DNA of 7,176 bases from Nitrososphaeraceae archaeon (GCA_021155845.1 JAJNBK010000028.1:1-7176), one strand, 5' to 3'. Shown: positions 1-4,794, counted from the stretch's first letter. Notes: generated by a model from the letters alone, not told the origin. A program made the numbers and translations.

Positions 1-1
1 T

Positions 2-76
2 TTCAAAGGGAAAATTACGCCTGAAGCAGGCTTATCTGGAACGTTATTTAATGAAGTGATTTGTGAATTAATGTAA
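2..76 (+). CDS. 3' end of an unidentified protein-coding gene (cut by window edge)
   Basis: An open frame runs from the window edge to a TAA at 74-76 and gives 24 residues, ending in LSGTLFNEVICELM. The mix of Gly, Pro, charged and hydrophobic residues and the locally higher GC look like a real protein C-terminus rather than spacer. The gene continues outside the window and I do not recognise the family. The plus strand is followed by several hundred bases with no plus-strand gene, so this appears to be the end of its transcription unit. Confidence 0.45.
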   Translation, partial: FKGKITPEAGLSGTLFNEVICELM

Positions 77-130
77 AGAAGGCAAAATATTCCTTACTTC
101 TTTCGTGCATTAATAATACCATTTATCATC

Positions 131-280
131 TTAATGAATAGAAAAAATTAAAATTGGATTCAGATATTCCTCAATAAGCTTCTTTTCTGTATAATTGATT
201 TCATCACTAGCCAAAACTAAACTATATTTTTTACATATCTGACACAAATGCACTTTGCAAGTATGTTGCGATGGGGTATA
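131..280 (-). pseudogene. Cys/His-motif protein remnant without a clear start
   Basis: The minus strand is open for 49 codons between a TGA at 281-283 and a TAA at 131-133. The predicted peptide contains C-x2-H-x-C-x2-C (TCKVHLCQICKKY), then an acidic/amphipathic stretch (NYTEKKLIEEYLNP) and a hydrophobic end. This looks like a metal-binding turn followed by a helix. There is no ATG in frame. GTG at 253 or TTG at 247 would be the only starts and would cut into the Cys motif. I therefore call it a remnant, possibly with its N-terminus lost to a frameshift. The family is not recognised, and a chance open frame in AT-rich DNA is a real alternative. Confidence 0.33.
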
Positions 281-672
281 TCATGTTCATATTTAATATA
301 ATAGAAGAGTCAATCATTCAATAAATATCGGTTTTTGATATAAAAGCTCTCTGAATAGTGATTTATAACAACATAATAGAGGGACAGCTATCAGCAGCAT
401 TTTGTAAGAGATGACAATAGTAACATAGTAGATATAGATGAAAGATAGACAAGTTTACTAATTTTACGCTTAAAGTATTCGTACATATGATAGATACCTA
501 CAATACATTGTATATGGATTATATTATAAATCAAAATTTGCGTATCTCTCATTTTTCTGTTAGTCACTTTTATAAATTCGATGAGCAAAAAATACAGGAG
601 GTAGCGAGAATAGTAATACGACGTAATTGAAAAAATAAAATTATATAGAAGAAAAAAGCAGACCAGTAGAAA
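281..672. other. AT-rich stretch with no convincing gene
   Basis: No start-to-stop frame here looks clearly protein-like. On the minus strand a TTG-started frame of 65 codons (391-588) gives a hydrophobic, Ile/Tyr-rich peptide with a possible membrane helix near its end. An ATG-started frame of 28 codons overlaps its end in another register. The two may be pieces of one decayed membrane protein, or simply open AT-rich DNA. I see no ribosome-binding site or TATA box that would support either. Confidence 0.3.
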
Positions 673-978
673 TTATTTTTTATATTTGGTATGCCATATA
701 TTTCTATATTTACAGTACCAGGCAACGATTGTTATTGCTCCGATTACTACTCCAAATAATGAGTATACATAAGAGTTGGTTATAAAGAAACAATAGCTGG
801 CTAGTTCTTCTAAAGTTCCATCGGTAGTAAAAGAATCTTTTTCTTTTCTATTTAATTTTGATAAGCAATTAAACCCTTCATTACTTAGATATATAGCCAT
901 AATTCCACTTGCAACTAAAAGCAGTAAGCCGATCTTTAGGTACTTATTTTTTATAACTATAAGATATATCTTTCTCAT
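673..978 (-). CDS. Small two-helix membrane protein, unknown function
   Basis: This encodes 101 residues starting at ATG 978. A basic N-terminus (MRKIYLIVIKNKYLK) leads into a first hydrophobic helix at about residues 16-31. A polar loop of about 38 residues follows, with KLNRKEKDSFTTDGTLEE, and then a second helix at about 70-88. The tail is strongly basic (CKYRNIWHTKYKK). By the positive-inside rule both ends lie in the cytoplasm and the loop outside. The loop has Cys38 and Cys63, which could form a disulfide. No signature links it to a known family. It lies 81 bp downstream of the Cys-rich small gene on the same strand and may share its transcript. Confidence 0.6.
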   Translation of the reverse strand: MRKIYLIVIKNKYLKIGLLLLVASGIMAIYLSNEGFNCLSKLNRKEKDSFTTDGTLEELASYCFFITNSYVYSLFGVVIGAITIVAWYCKYRNIWHTKYKK

Positions 979-1059
979 AGTTGTTTTTCATCCAATTACT
1001 AGAGGCATTCTTGTATCATTTAGGAAATTTGCTTATCTGAAATAGCTATAAGTGTCATC

Positions 1060-1200
1060 TTATGTTCCATAACATTGCGAACTACCATAATTTATCCAAC
1101 AACAACATTCTTCCAATGAACAATTTAGACATTCTGTTGATGACCTGCTATTTTTACAGTCTTCTGGAAAGCAATCACAATTAGCACATCTAATCCTCAT
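1060..1200 (-). CDS. 46-residue cysteine-rich protein, probable metal-binding
   Basis: ATG 1200 to TAA 1060 encodes 46 residues with ten cysteines at 5, 8, 10, 15, 24, 27, 32, 33, 34 and 43. The pattern is CxxCxC-x4-C-x8-CxxC-x4-CCC-x8-C. The peptide opens MRIRCANCDCFPEDCKNS and carries SLEECCCW in its second half. Two CxxC-type knuckles a short distance apart suggest a small zinc or iron-sulfur binding fold, or a metallothionein-like protein. The metal is inference. An AAAGG sits four bases before the start. There is no signal peptide, so it should be cytoplasmic. Cysteine density this high does not arise readily from AT-rich spacer, which is why I call it real despite its length. Confidence 0.68.
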   Translation of the reverse strand: MRIRCANCDCFPEDCKNSRSSTECLNCSLEECCCWINYGSSQCYGT

Positions 1201-1221
1201 AACCTTTCTAACTACAGCATG

Positions 1222-1229
1222 ATAAAAAA
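1222..1229 (-). promoter_or_regulatory. Candidate TATA box for the Cys-rich gene
   Basis: On the minus strand TTTTTTAT lies about 25 bases before ATG 1200. That is the spacing expected for an archaeal TATA box serving a leaderless or near-leaderless mRNA. The motif is T-rich and not a perfect consensus. Confidence 0.33.
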
Positions 1230-1353
1230 TGTTTCAGCTAAAAATGTCTAAAGCAAGCGGGTTAGAGAAGCTCAGCAAAGCTTATAGAAGATATTAAACT
1301 ATCATAATCAATAATAAATTGGATTTCTTTTATTAGTCCCTACAACATAGAGC

Positions 1354-1377
1354 GAGAAAGAGAAAAGAGAAAAAGAA
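1354..1377 (-). terminator. Possible T-rich archaeal terminator
   Basis: Read on the minus strand this is TTCTTTTTCTCTTTTCTC followed by more pyrimidines, downstream of the 1449-1613 gene. No strong stem precedes it, which fits U-tract-dependent archaeal termination but proves nothing. Confidence 0.3.
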
Positions 1378-1402
1378 TACCTGCTAAATATTAATATTAT
1401 TA

Positions 1403-1419
1403 CTCTATAATAATAGACG
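1403..1419. repeat. Dispersed repeat copy 1 (CTCTATAATAATAGACG)
   Basis: A 17-bp exact match to 1743-1759. It also shares the 18-bp string TATTACTCTATAATAATA (1398-1415) with 5525-5542. It lies just downstream of the 1449-1613 gene. Confidence 0.7.
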
Positions 1420-1448
1420 CTAGCGGATGATATTACATATGTGTTTGT

Positions 1449-1613
1449 TTATATATATATATATCCGATATATGTAGTGGGGTTATCTTCTTTCTCTTCT
1501 TCTATTATTACGTGATAAACTATCAAACCAAACACTAACCAACCAGAAATTCCTGCATATAGAATCCATTTGATGAGAATAATTGAGAACATAGGAGAAG
1601 AATCTATTATCAT
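1449..1613 (-). CDS. 54-residue single-helix membrane protein
   Basis: ATG 1613 to TAA 1449 encodes 54 residues. A short N-terminus (MIIDSSPMFS) is followed by one long hydrophobic helix at about residues 9-37 containing GWLVFGLIVYHVII. An acidic tail (EEEKEDNPTTY) comes next. The last residues (YIYI) and the stop codon are encoded by an (AT)7 microsatellite at 1451-1464, so changes in repeat number would alter the C-terminus. Its helix shares W-L-V-[FL]-G-x-I-x-Y with the gene 11 bp upstream, which suggests an old tandem duplication. The function is unknown. Small size and lack of a clear ribosome-binding site keep confidence moderate. Confidence 0.5.
   Translation of the reverse strand: MIIDSSPMFSIILIKWILYAGISGWLVFGLIVYHVIIEEEKEDNPTTYIGYIYI
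1451..1464. repeat. (AT)7 microsatellite
   Basis: Seven AT units within the 3' end of the 1449-1613 gene, overlapping its last codons and stop. Confidence 0.8.
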
Positions 1614-1624
1614 ATAATTATCTA

Positions 1625-1729
1625 TTATTTATTATCATAATATATCCAACCCAATACTAACCATATAATAATAAATCCAACAAGACAAAAGAGGATAATT
1701 GTTAGTTTATCTGGCTTTTTCTTTATCAT
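1625..1729 (-). CDS. 34-residue single-helix membrane protein
   Basis: ATG 1729 to TAA 1625 encodes a 34-residue peptide. It has a basic start (MIKKKPDK), one hydrophobic helix at about residues 9-28 (TIILFCLVGFIIIWLVLGWI) and a short polar end (YYDNK). The layout of a basic cytoplasmic end, one span and a short outer tail is typical of a genuine small membrane protein. The motif WLVLGWIYY parallels WLVFGLIVY in the next gene. A copy of the 17-bp repeat (1743-1759) lies 14 bp before its start and could contain the TATA-like element (TATTATTATAG on this strand). The function is unknown. Confidence 0.5.
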   Translation of the reverse strand: MIKKKPDKLTIILFCLVGFIIIWLVLGWIYYDNK

Positions 1730-1742
1730 TTTTATTCTTATT

Positions 1743-1759
1743 CTCTATAATAATAGACG
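1743..1759. repeat. Dispersed repeat copy 2 (CTCTATAATAATAGACG)
   Basis: Exact match to 1403-1419 in the same orientation. It fills most of the 34-bp gap between the 1764-1949 and 1625-1729 genes. Copies 1 and 2 bracket the two tiny membrane-protein genes. Confidence 0.7.
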
Positions 1760-1763
1760 TCAT

Positions 1764-1949
1764 TCATTCGTCTATGTCTTTAGCAAGTTTGTTAAGTTCA
1801 TATCTGATCTTCATTTGCTGATCTAATGAACGATGTTCATACGAAAGTACCCACCAAGTAAACTGCTTAAGATTTTGACATTGTTCTTGTGGTGTTATTG
1901 TCGTCGTCGTTTCTTTTTCTTCTTCTTTTTCTTTTACTTTTGTTAGCAA
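1764..1949 (-). CDS. Small hypothetical protein with charged N-terminus and helical C-terminal half
   Basis: This encodes 61 residues from a TTG start at 1949 to TGA at 1764. Residues 1-20 are low-complexity Lys/Glu/Thr (KEKEEEKETTTTIT). Residues 21-61 look like a folded helical pair (KQFTWWVLSYEHRS, then MKIRYELNKLAKDIDE). The TTG start is uncertain. An AAGGAG lies 15 bases upstream, which is far, and three stops precede the frame (TGA ATT TAG TAG). It reads in the same frame as the membrane protein just upstream, whose tail has a similar KEQEEKE stretch, so it could be a separated piece of that gene. Family not recognised. Confidence 0.45.
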   Translation of the reverse strand: MLTKVKEKEEEKETTTTITPQEQCQNLKQFTWWVLSYEHRSLDQQMKIRYELNKLAKDIDE

Positions 1950-1958
1950 CTACTAAAT

Positions 1959-2431
1959 TCAAAACTCCTTATCGTTTGTTTCTTTTTCTTCTTGTTCTTT
2001 TTGTTGTGATGATGTTATTTTATTATTATATTCTTCTCTTCTTCTTCTCCTTTCTTCTTTTCTATCGTTTTTTATCATCATTATTGCTACTGTTATCAAA
2101 ACTATACCAGCTAAAACTAAGATTAAACTCATCAATCCTAATACAAAGGCTAAATTAGCTTGTAGTGGCGGATATTTAGATAAGCATTATTGTTTCATAT
2201 CTTCAAGAGCTGCTGGATTTTGTTGTTGTTGAAGTTCACGTATTTTGTTATATTTGATTATGCTATTCATATCGTTTACTGGTCTGTCATCGATTGTAAA
2301 CAGCATGCAATTTCCTAAATCATTCCTATACTCATTATATATCATGGGATATAGTGCTTCTAAGGCAAAACTCACCGCGATCATTGCTATACCAGAAATA
2401 AGAAATATTTTATTTCTATTTTTTGGTTCAT
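1959..2431 (-). pseudogene. Broken two-helix membrane protein (frameshift plus in-frame TAA)
   Basis: One minus-strand frame encodes a coherent protein in pieces. Part 1 is a basic start (NRNKIFLISGIAMIAVSF), helix 1 and an outer domain (YNEYRNDLGNCMLFTIDD) ending at a TAA at 2187-2189. Part 2 continues in the same frame: CLSKYPPLQANLAF, a strong helix 2 (LMSLILVLAGIVLITVAI) and a basic, coiled cytoplasmic tail (DRKEERRRRREEYNNK) to TGA 1959-1961. Part 1 has no start in frame before ATG 2384, which is inside helix 1. An ATG at 2431, 11 bases after a GGAG, would join it if the A6 run (2419-2424) had seven A's. The whole would be about 155 residues. A short protein from ATG 2384 to 2187 is the only uninterrupted reading. 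Confidence 0.5.
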
Positions 2432-2684
2432 TGTTAGGTGCTCACTCCTTTCCTTTTTTTCTTCCTCATCTTCTTTTTCTTCTCCCAAAGCTAATTCATC
2501 CAACAATGTATATCTTTCTTGATGTTTAGCCATTTCCTTTTTCATCATATCGAAGCAAAAAGGTATTTCCTCTTTACTTGCTTTTTCGATCGAACGATAA
2601 CATAGAGTGTAGAATAGAATATCTGAAAACATCATCTATTTGGTCAGCGAATAAATTAGAATGTGTATATTTGAGTTGTTCCAT
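2387..2684 (-). pseudogene. Frameshifted paralog of the 5087-5302 gene
   Basis: From ATG 2684 the frame gives MEQLKYTHSNLFADQIDD then VFRYSILHSML and stops at TAA 2574-2576. The neighbouring frame, open to TAG 2387, gives FCFDMMKKEMAKHQERY and LLDELALGEE. Placed end to end these match the intact paralog at 5087-5302. By my alignment 21 of the first 33 residues are identical, and 13 of 25 in the second block. The break falls at an A5 run (minus strand; T's at 2582-2586), and one A fewer would restore the frame. The restored protein would be soluble and mostly helical with an acidic tail (EKEDEEEKKE). The family is not recognised, and its tail overlaps the next gene's expected start. Confidence 0.6.
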
Positions 2685-2748
2685 CCGCTGCTTTATCCTT
2701 TGTTTTATTATTGCTGTCTATGTTGTGGTATCATCCTCCTTATCATTT

Positions 2749-2928
2749 TCAATCATTATATCTGTTGTTTCTGCCCCTGTTGTTGTCCTGGTGATTGTTG
2801 TTGTTGTGATCACGGAAGAAAAATCCTGCGATACCAATATACAGTAACAGAATCTATAGTAGAAGTAATCAAATCCTCTCAAAATTATTAAGGAGAGCAG
2901 CTAATGTCAATTTAATTAAGAGCCTCAT
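2749..2928 (-). pseudogene. Remnant of a membrane protein with an Asn-rich tail
   Basis: A minus-strand frame of 60 codons starts at ATG 2928 with MRLLIKLTLAALLNNFERI. It then meets TGA (2869-2871) and TAG (2854-2856) and goes on as ILLLYIGIAGFFFRDH followed by an Asn/Gln/Arg tail (NNNNHQDNNRGRNNRYND). A hydrophobic helix followed by a low-complexity hydrophilic tail resembles the other membrane proteins in this island, hence the call. Only the last 34 residues are free of stops. No homology supports it, and AT-rich chance is possible. Confidence 0.3.
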
Positions 2929-2991
2929 GGCAATGATTAAGGAAATTCAAATAAGAAGACAAAGACATGAAGACATATTGATAGTTCCTGC

Positions 2992-3540
2992 TTATTTCTT
3001 AAGCTTAAACGATACCGTGTTGTCTGTCACTTCTAATTCTACATTTTTTTCTTTTAAATCCTCAAATACAAGTTGCAAATAGTTTTCAAACCAAATAGAC
3101 CATTTCCTTCCCATATTCAGATATATTGCACAATCATCAACATTCTCATTAGACATATGTTTGTATCTTATACTTGACACTCGTAACCAAGTCAAAAATC
3201 CATCTAAAAATGAAGAAACGGTATATTCTTGTCCTATCATACGCATAATTCCCTTCAATTCATTTTTTACGTAGTGTTCTGCAAGTTCAACAACTTCTTC
3301 ATCAGTAAGAAAATCTATCATTCTAGTAAGCAAAGCTATTGACCAATACATAAATCCAGTTTTGGATGCAGGGTTGTGCCATTTAACGTATTGTCTGAAT
3401 ATTTGATTTACTAATGTATTAATGCTTTCAACTTTTTCGTTTGATTCTTGACGTAATTCCTCTAAAAGATTTCTTTCAATTCTAAAAGTGATACATTCAC
3501 TTTCTATCTTTCCTTTTCCAGTATGATTGACTTTTGGCAT
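2992..3540 (-). CDS. Ribbon-helix-helix DNA-binding protein with thaumarchaeal-type C-terminal domain
   Basis: This encodes 182 residues from ATG 3540. Residues 15-52 fit a ribbon-helix-helix fold: a short strand (ECITFRIE), helix A (RNLLEELRQESNEK) and helix B (SINTLVNQIFRQYVKW). RHH proteins dimerise and put the strand pair into the major groove. Residues 58-182 form a larger, aromatic-rich alpha/beta region (GFMYWSIALLTRMIDFLT; WSIWFENYLQLVFEDL) that I know only as an unassigned extension in thaumarchaeal RHH proteins. It may bind an effector or mediate oligomerisation (inference). The gene is divergent from the phasin-like gene with 148 bp between. A perfect palindrome 25-40 bp before its own start suggests autoregulation and control of the neighbour. 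Confidence 0.75.
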   Translation of the reverse strand: MPKVNHTGKGKIESECITFRIERNLLEELRQESNEKVESINTLVNQIFRQYVKWHNPASKTGFMYWSIALLTRMIDFLTDEEVVELAEHYVKNELKGIMRMIGQEYTVSSFLDGFLTWLRVSSIRYKHMSNENVDDCAIYLNMGRKWSIWFENYLQLVFEDLKEKNVELEVTDNTVSFKLKK

Positions 3541-3564
3541 ACATTTTCGCTGTACTCATCTGGT

Positions 3565-3580
3565 TTTAATTGCAATTAAA
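3565..3580. promoter_or_regulatory. Perfect 16-bp palindrome, candidate RHH operator
   Basis: TTTAATTGCAATTAAA is identical to its reverse complement. It lies 25-40 bp before the RHH start codon, exactly where a TATA box for a leaderless transcript would be, so a bound repressor would block TBP. The half-site AATTGC recurs at 3638-3643 and 3655-3660, next to the phasin promoter. Confidence 0.5.
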
Positions 3581-3609
3581 TAGATCCAATTAGATTTATT
3601 TGAGCGGTA

Positions 3610-3660
3610 TTTTTTTGCATTTCAAAAAATTTCAAAAAATTGCAAAAAATTCCAAATTGC
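3610..3660. repeat. 10-bp-phased A-tracts, predicted bent DNA
   Basis: After a T7 run (3610-3616), the unit TTCAAAAAAT occurs at 3621-3630 and 3631-3640. A variant TGCAAAAAAT follows at 3641-3650. This puts A6 tracts at 3624, 3634 and 3644, one per helical turn. Phased A-tracts bend DNA. The array lies between the two divergent promoters. Confidence 0.7.
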
Positions 3661-3669
3661 TAAATATAA
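3660..3669 (+). promoter_or_regulatory. TATA box of the phasin-like gene
   Basis: CTAAATATAA is centred about 24 bp before ATG 3689. This is standard archaeal TATA spacing for a transcript starting at or next to the start codon. No Shine-Dalgarno is present, which agrees with a leaderless mRNA. Confidence 0.6.
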
Positions 3670-3688
3670 GCTAAGAATCTCCTATAAT

Positions 3689-4279
3689 ATGTCAACTGTA
3701 CGAGATACTAAAAAAAATGATAGAGAGAAAGTATCTTCCCAATCAGATGAGAGTAATTCCTTAAAAATCCAACAAGAACGACAGCAGCAGCAACAAGAAA
3801 AGGTAATTTACAAAGTGTTAGATGATACTAAAGATAATATTAGAAAAACTTTAAGTGAAGCAAGAAAAGAGATTCCACGCTATACGCAGACAGTTAATGA
3901 TTCTCAAGAACAGACAATTGAAGCAATACGAGATATTACTGATGATTACATAGAATCGCAAAAGGAGATCATTAGTTTATTCCAATCAGCATGGGCTCCA
4001 CTTATGGAAAAAACTTTCTATAATTATTGGATATCTCCAAAAAATATGACTGAAATATATGCTTCATTACTTAATGGATTTACGGATAATACAATTGCAG
4101 TAATAGGATTGACAAATAACATGATATCTGTAAATACAGACACAATTAAGACTTCAATTCAGCATACAAGAAAAAATCTAAAGGAGTTATCAAGGATAGG
4201 TGTTAATACTGCAAAGACATTTGAAGCAATATCAAGAAATTCCGTCAACACGAGGAGAACAGCAAAAACATCTGAATGA
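3689..4279 (+). CDS. Phasin-like protein (PHA granule-associated family, thaumarchaeal type)
   Basis: This encodes 196 residues. Residues 1-46 are hydrophilic and disordered with a Gln run (QQERQQQQQEK). Residues 47-113 form a long amphipathic helix region (DDTKDNIRKTLSEARKEI; IESQKEIISLFQSAWAPLME). About 114-196 hold a second helical part (YYNYW-like FYNYWISPKN, then GFTDNTIAVIGLTNNMIS, then TRKNLKELSRIGVNTAKTFE). This layout matches the small phasin-like proteins I recall from Nitrososphaerales, thought to coat polyhydroxyalkanoate granules or act with PHA synthase. No phaC or phaE is in the window, so the role is inferred. The stop is followed in frame by five further stops (TGA TAA repeats to 4294). 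It is probably co-transcribed with the zinc-ribbon gene 112 bp on. Confidence 0.65.
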   Translation: MSTVRDTKKNDREKVSSQSDESNSLKIQQERQQQQQEKVIYKVLDDTKDNIRKTLSEARKEIPRYTQTVNDSQEQTIEAIRDITDDYIESQKEIISLFQSAWAPLMEKTFYNYWISPKNMTEIYASLLNGFTDNTIAVIGLTNNMISVNTDTIKTSIQHTRKNLKELSRIGVNTAKTFEAISRNSVNTRRTAKTSE

Positions 4280-4351
4280 TAATGATAATGATAAAAATAA
4301 TGTTAGATACAATGAGAGGAGAGAGAGAAAGTAGCAAAGTGAGGAGAAGAG

Positions 4352-4414
4352 ATGATCTACTATTGTAAGCATATACAAAGAGGAGGGAGAGGTGGAAGAG
4401 CAGAAGATATTTGA
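4352..4414 (+). CDS. Possible 20-residue upstream ORF overlapping the zinc-ribbon start
   Basis: ATG 4352 is preceded by GAGGAG (4341-4346) with a five-base spacer. The frame reads MIYYCKHIQRGGRGGRAEDI and stops at 4412-4414, inside the zinc-ribbon gene in another frame. Its own Gly/Arg stretch is simply the translated Shine-Dalgarno of the next gene. It could couple translation to the downstream gene, or be chance in a purine-rich leader. Confidence 0.25.
   Translation: MIYYCKHIQRGGRGGRAEDI
4381..4386 (+). promoter_or_regulatory. Strong Shine-Dalgarno that sets a GTG start
   Basis: AGGAGG (within GAGGAGGGAG) lies five bases before GTG 4392. This decides the GTG start for the zinc-ribbon protein. 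It also implies translation from a leadered, probably polycistronic mRNA, unlike the leaderless phasin gene upstream. Confidence 0.6.
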
Positions 4415-4649
4415 AGATAGCAGAAGAATTCCCAAACAAAAGTATTTCCTATTGTGTGAATCATGTTTTTGGTCTGCGTCATCATATATTATGTCATCGT
4501 CAGCTGCTGCTGCCAACAACATAGTTTACAAAAAATGTCCTGTTTGTTATGAATATATGATAGCCGGACTACCACTTTCTAATGACGAAGTTAAATGTGA
4601 ATGGGGAAAAAGTGGCAATCAAGATGAGTTTTCCCATAAAAAATGGTAA
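4392..4649 (+). CDS. Small zinc-ribbon protein
   Basis: This encodes 85 residues from GTG 4392. Cys22-x2-Cys25 (YFLLCESCFWSAS) and Cys49-x2-Cys52 (KKCPVCYEYMIAGLPLS) form a four-Cys zinc-ribbon pattern with a 23-residue gap. The gap includes a Ser/Ala stretch (MSSSAAAANN) that looks like an insertion. CxxCFW followed by CPxC and a LPLS motif recalls the small zinc-ribbon proteins common in Nitrososphaerales, whose function is unknown. The C-terminus (WGKSGNQDEFSHKKW) is unusual. The DNA encoding it carries a 13-bp and a 15-bp repeat found again downstream, and the stop codon sits inside a hairpin, so the natural end may have been replaced. It follows the phasin-like gene on the same strand. 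Confidence 0.68.
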   Translation: MEEQKIFEDSRRIPKQKYFLLCESCFWSASSYIMSSSAAAANNIVYKKCPVCYEYMIAGLPLSNDEVKCEWGKSGNQDEFSHKKW

Positions 4650-4652
4650 AAC
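4628..4652. repeat. Hairpin 1 (A5 loop) spanning the zinc-ribbon stop codon
   Basis: GTTTT-C-CCAT, loop AAAAA, ATGG-T-AAAAC: nine pairs with one C/T mismatch. It shares the core TTCCCATAAAAAATG with hairpin 2 at 4722-4746. Confidence 0.6.
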
Positions 4653-4667
4653 TAGTACCATAGTTTT
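4648..4667. repeat. Overlapping alternative hairpin
   Basis: AAAACTA (4648-4654) pairs perfectly with TAGTTTT (4661-4667) around a six-base loop. It uses the same AAAAC arm as hairpin 1, so the two cannot form together. Confidence 0.5.
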
Positions 4668-4721
4668 GACAGAAAAAGTGGCAAAACTCAAAGCACTATA
4701 TAGAACAATCTTTTGATAATA

Positions 4722-4746
4722 TGGTTCCCATAAAAAATGTGAACCA
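4722..4746. repeat. Hairpin 2 (A5 loop), covarying relative of hairpin 1
   Basis: TGGTTC-C-CAT, loop AAAAA, ATG-T-GAACCA: nine pairs and the same C/T mismatch. The outer stem differs from hairpin 1 on both sides in a way that keeps pairing. Upstream of each hairpin lies GAAAAAGTGGCAA (4606-4618 and 4672-4684). Confidence 0.6.
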
Positions 4747-4748
4747 AA

Positions 4749-4779
4749 CCCCGAGTGTCTAAAATCAGACAGTCGAGGG
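4749..4779. terminator. GC-rich stem-loop, possible bidirectional terminator
   Basis: TGTCT (4756-4760) pairs with AGACA (4767-4771) around AAAATC. Past one mismatch and one bulge, CCCCGA pairs with TCGAGGG, giving about 11 pairs. It lies between the convergent zinc-ribbon gene (plus) and the DUF4314-like gene (minus, ends 4853). Read on the minus strand a T6 run follows within 20 bases. Confidence 0.4.
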
Positions 4780-4794
4780 AAGGTTGTAATCGAA

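Larger units (their letters stand above)
1230..1448. other. Gene-free spacer with a 24-nt purine tract
   Basis: I see no coding frame of note on either strand. Bases 1354-1377 are all purine on the plus strand, which is a pyrimidine tract with T-runs on the minus strand. It lies about 70-95 nt past the stop of the last minus-strand gene of the island (1449). Archaeal intrinsic termination depends on T-rich tracts, so this may end that unit. One copy of a three-copy repeat lies at 1403-1419. Confidence 0.4.

Noticed and set aside
1889..2158. Plus-strand frame rich in Leu/Phe/Ser
   Set aside because: It is the antisense of Lys/Glu/Arg-coding DNA of the minus-strand membrane protein tail. Such purine-rich coding strands give Leu/Phe/Ser-rich shadows.
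2245..2847. Three plus-strand hydrophobic frames (2245-2529, 2578-2847, 2661-2891)
   Set aside because: They lie antisense to minus-strand frames with paralog support or membrane-protein layout. Their composition (Val/Ile/Ser, Cys runs) reflects complementary CAA/AAC repeats.
3610..3660. CRISPR-like direct repeats
   Set aside because: The units are 10 bp and adjacent with no spacers, so this is phased A-tract DNA.
4232..4522. Minus-strand Ser/Leu-rich frames antisense to the phasin end and zinc-ribbon start
   Set aside because: The purine-rich plus-strand leader explains them. The plus-strand genes have better motifs and a ribosome-binding site.
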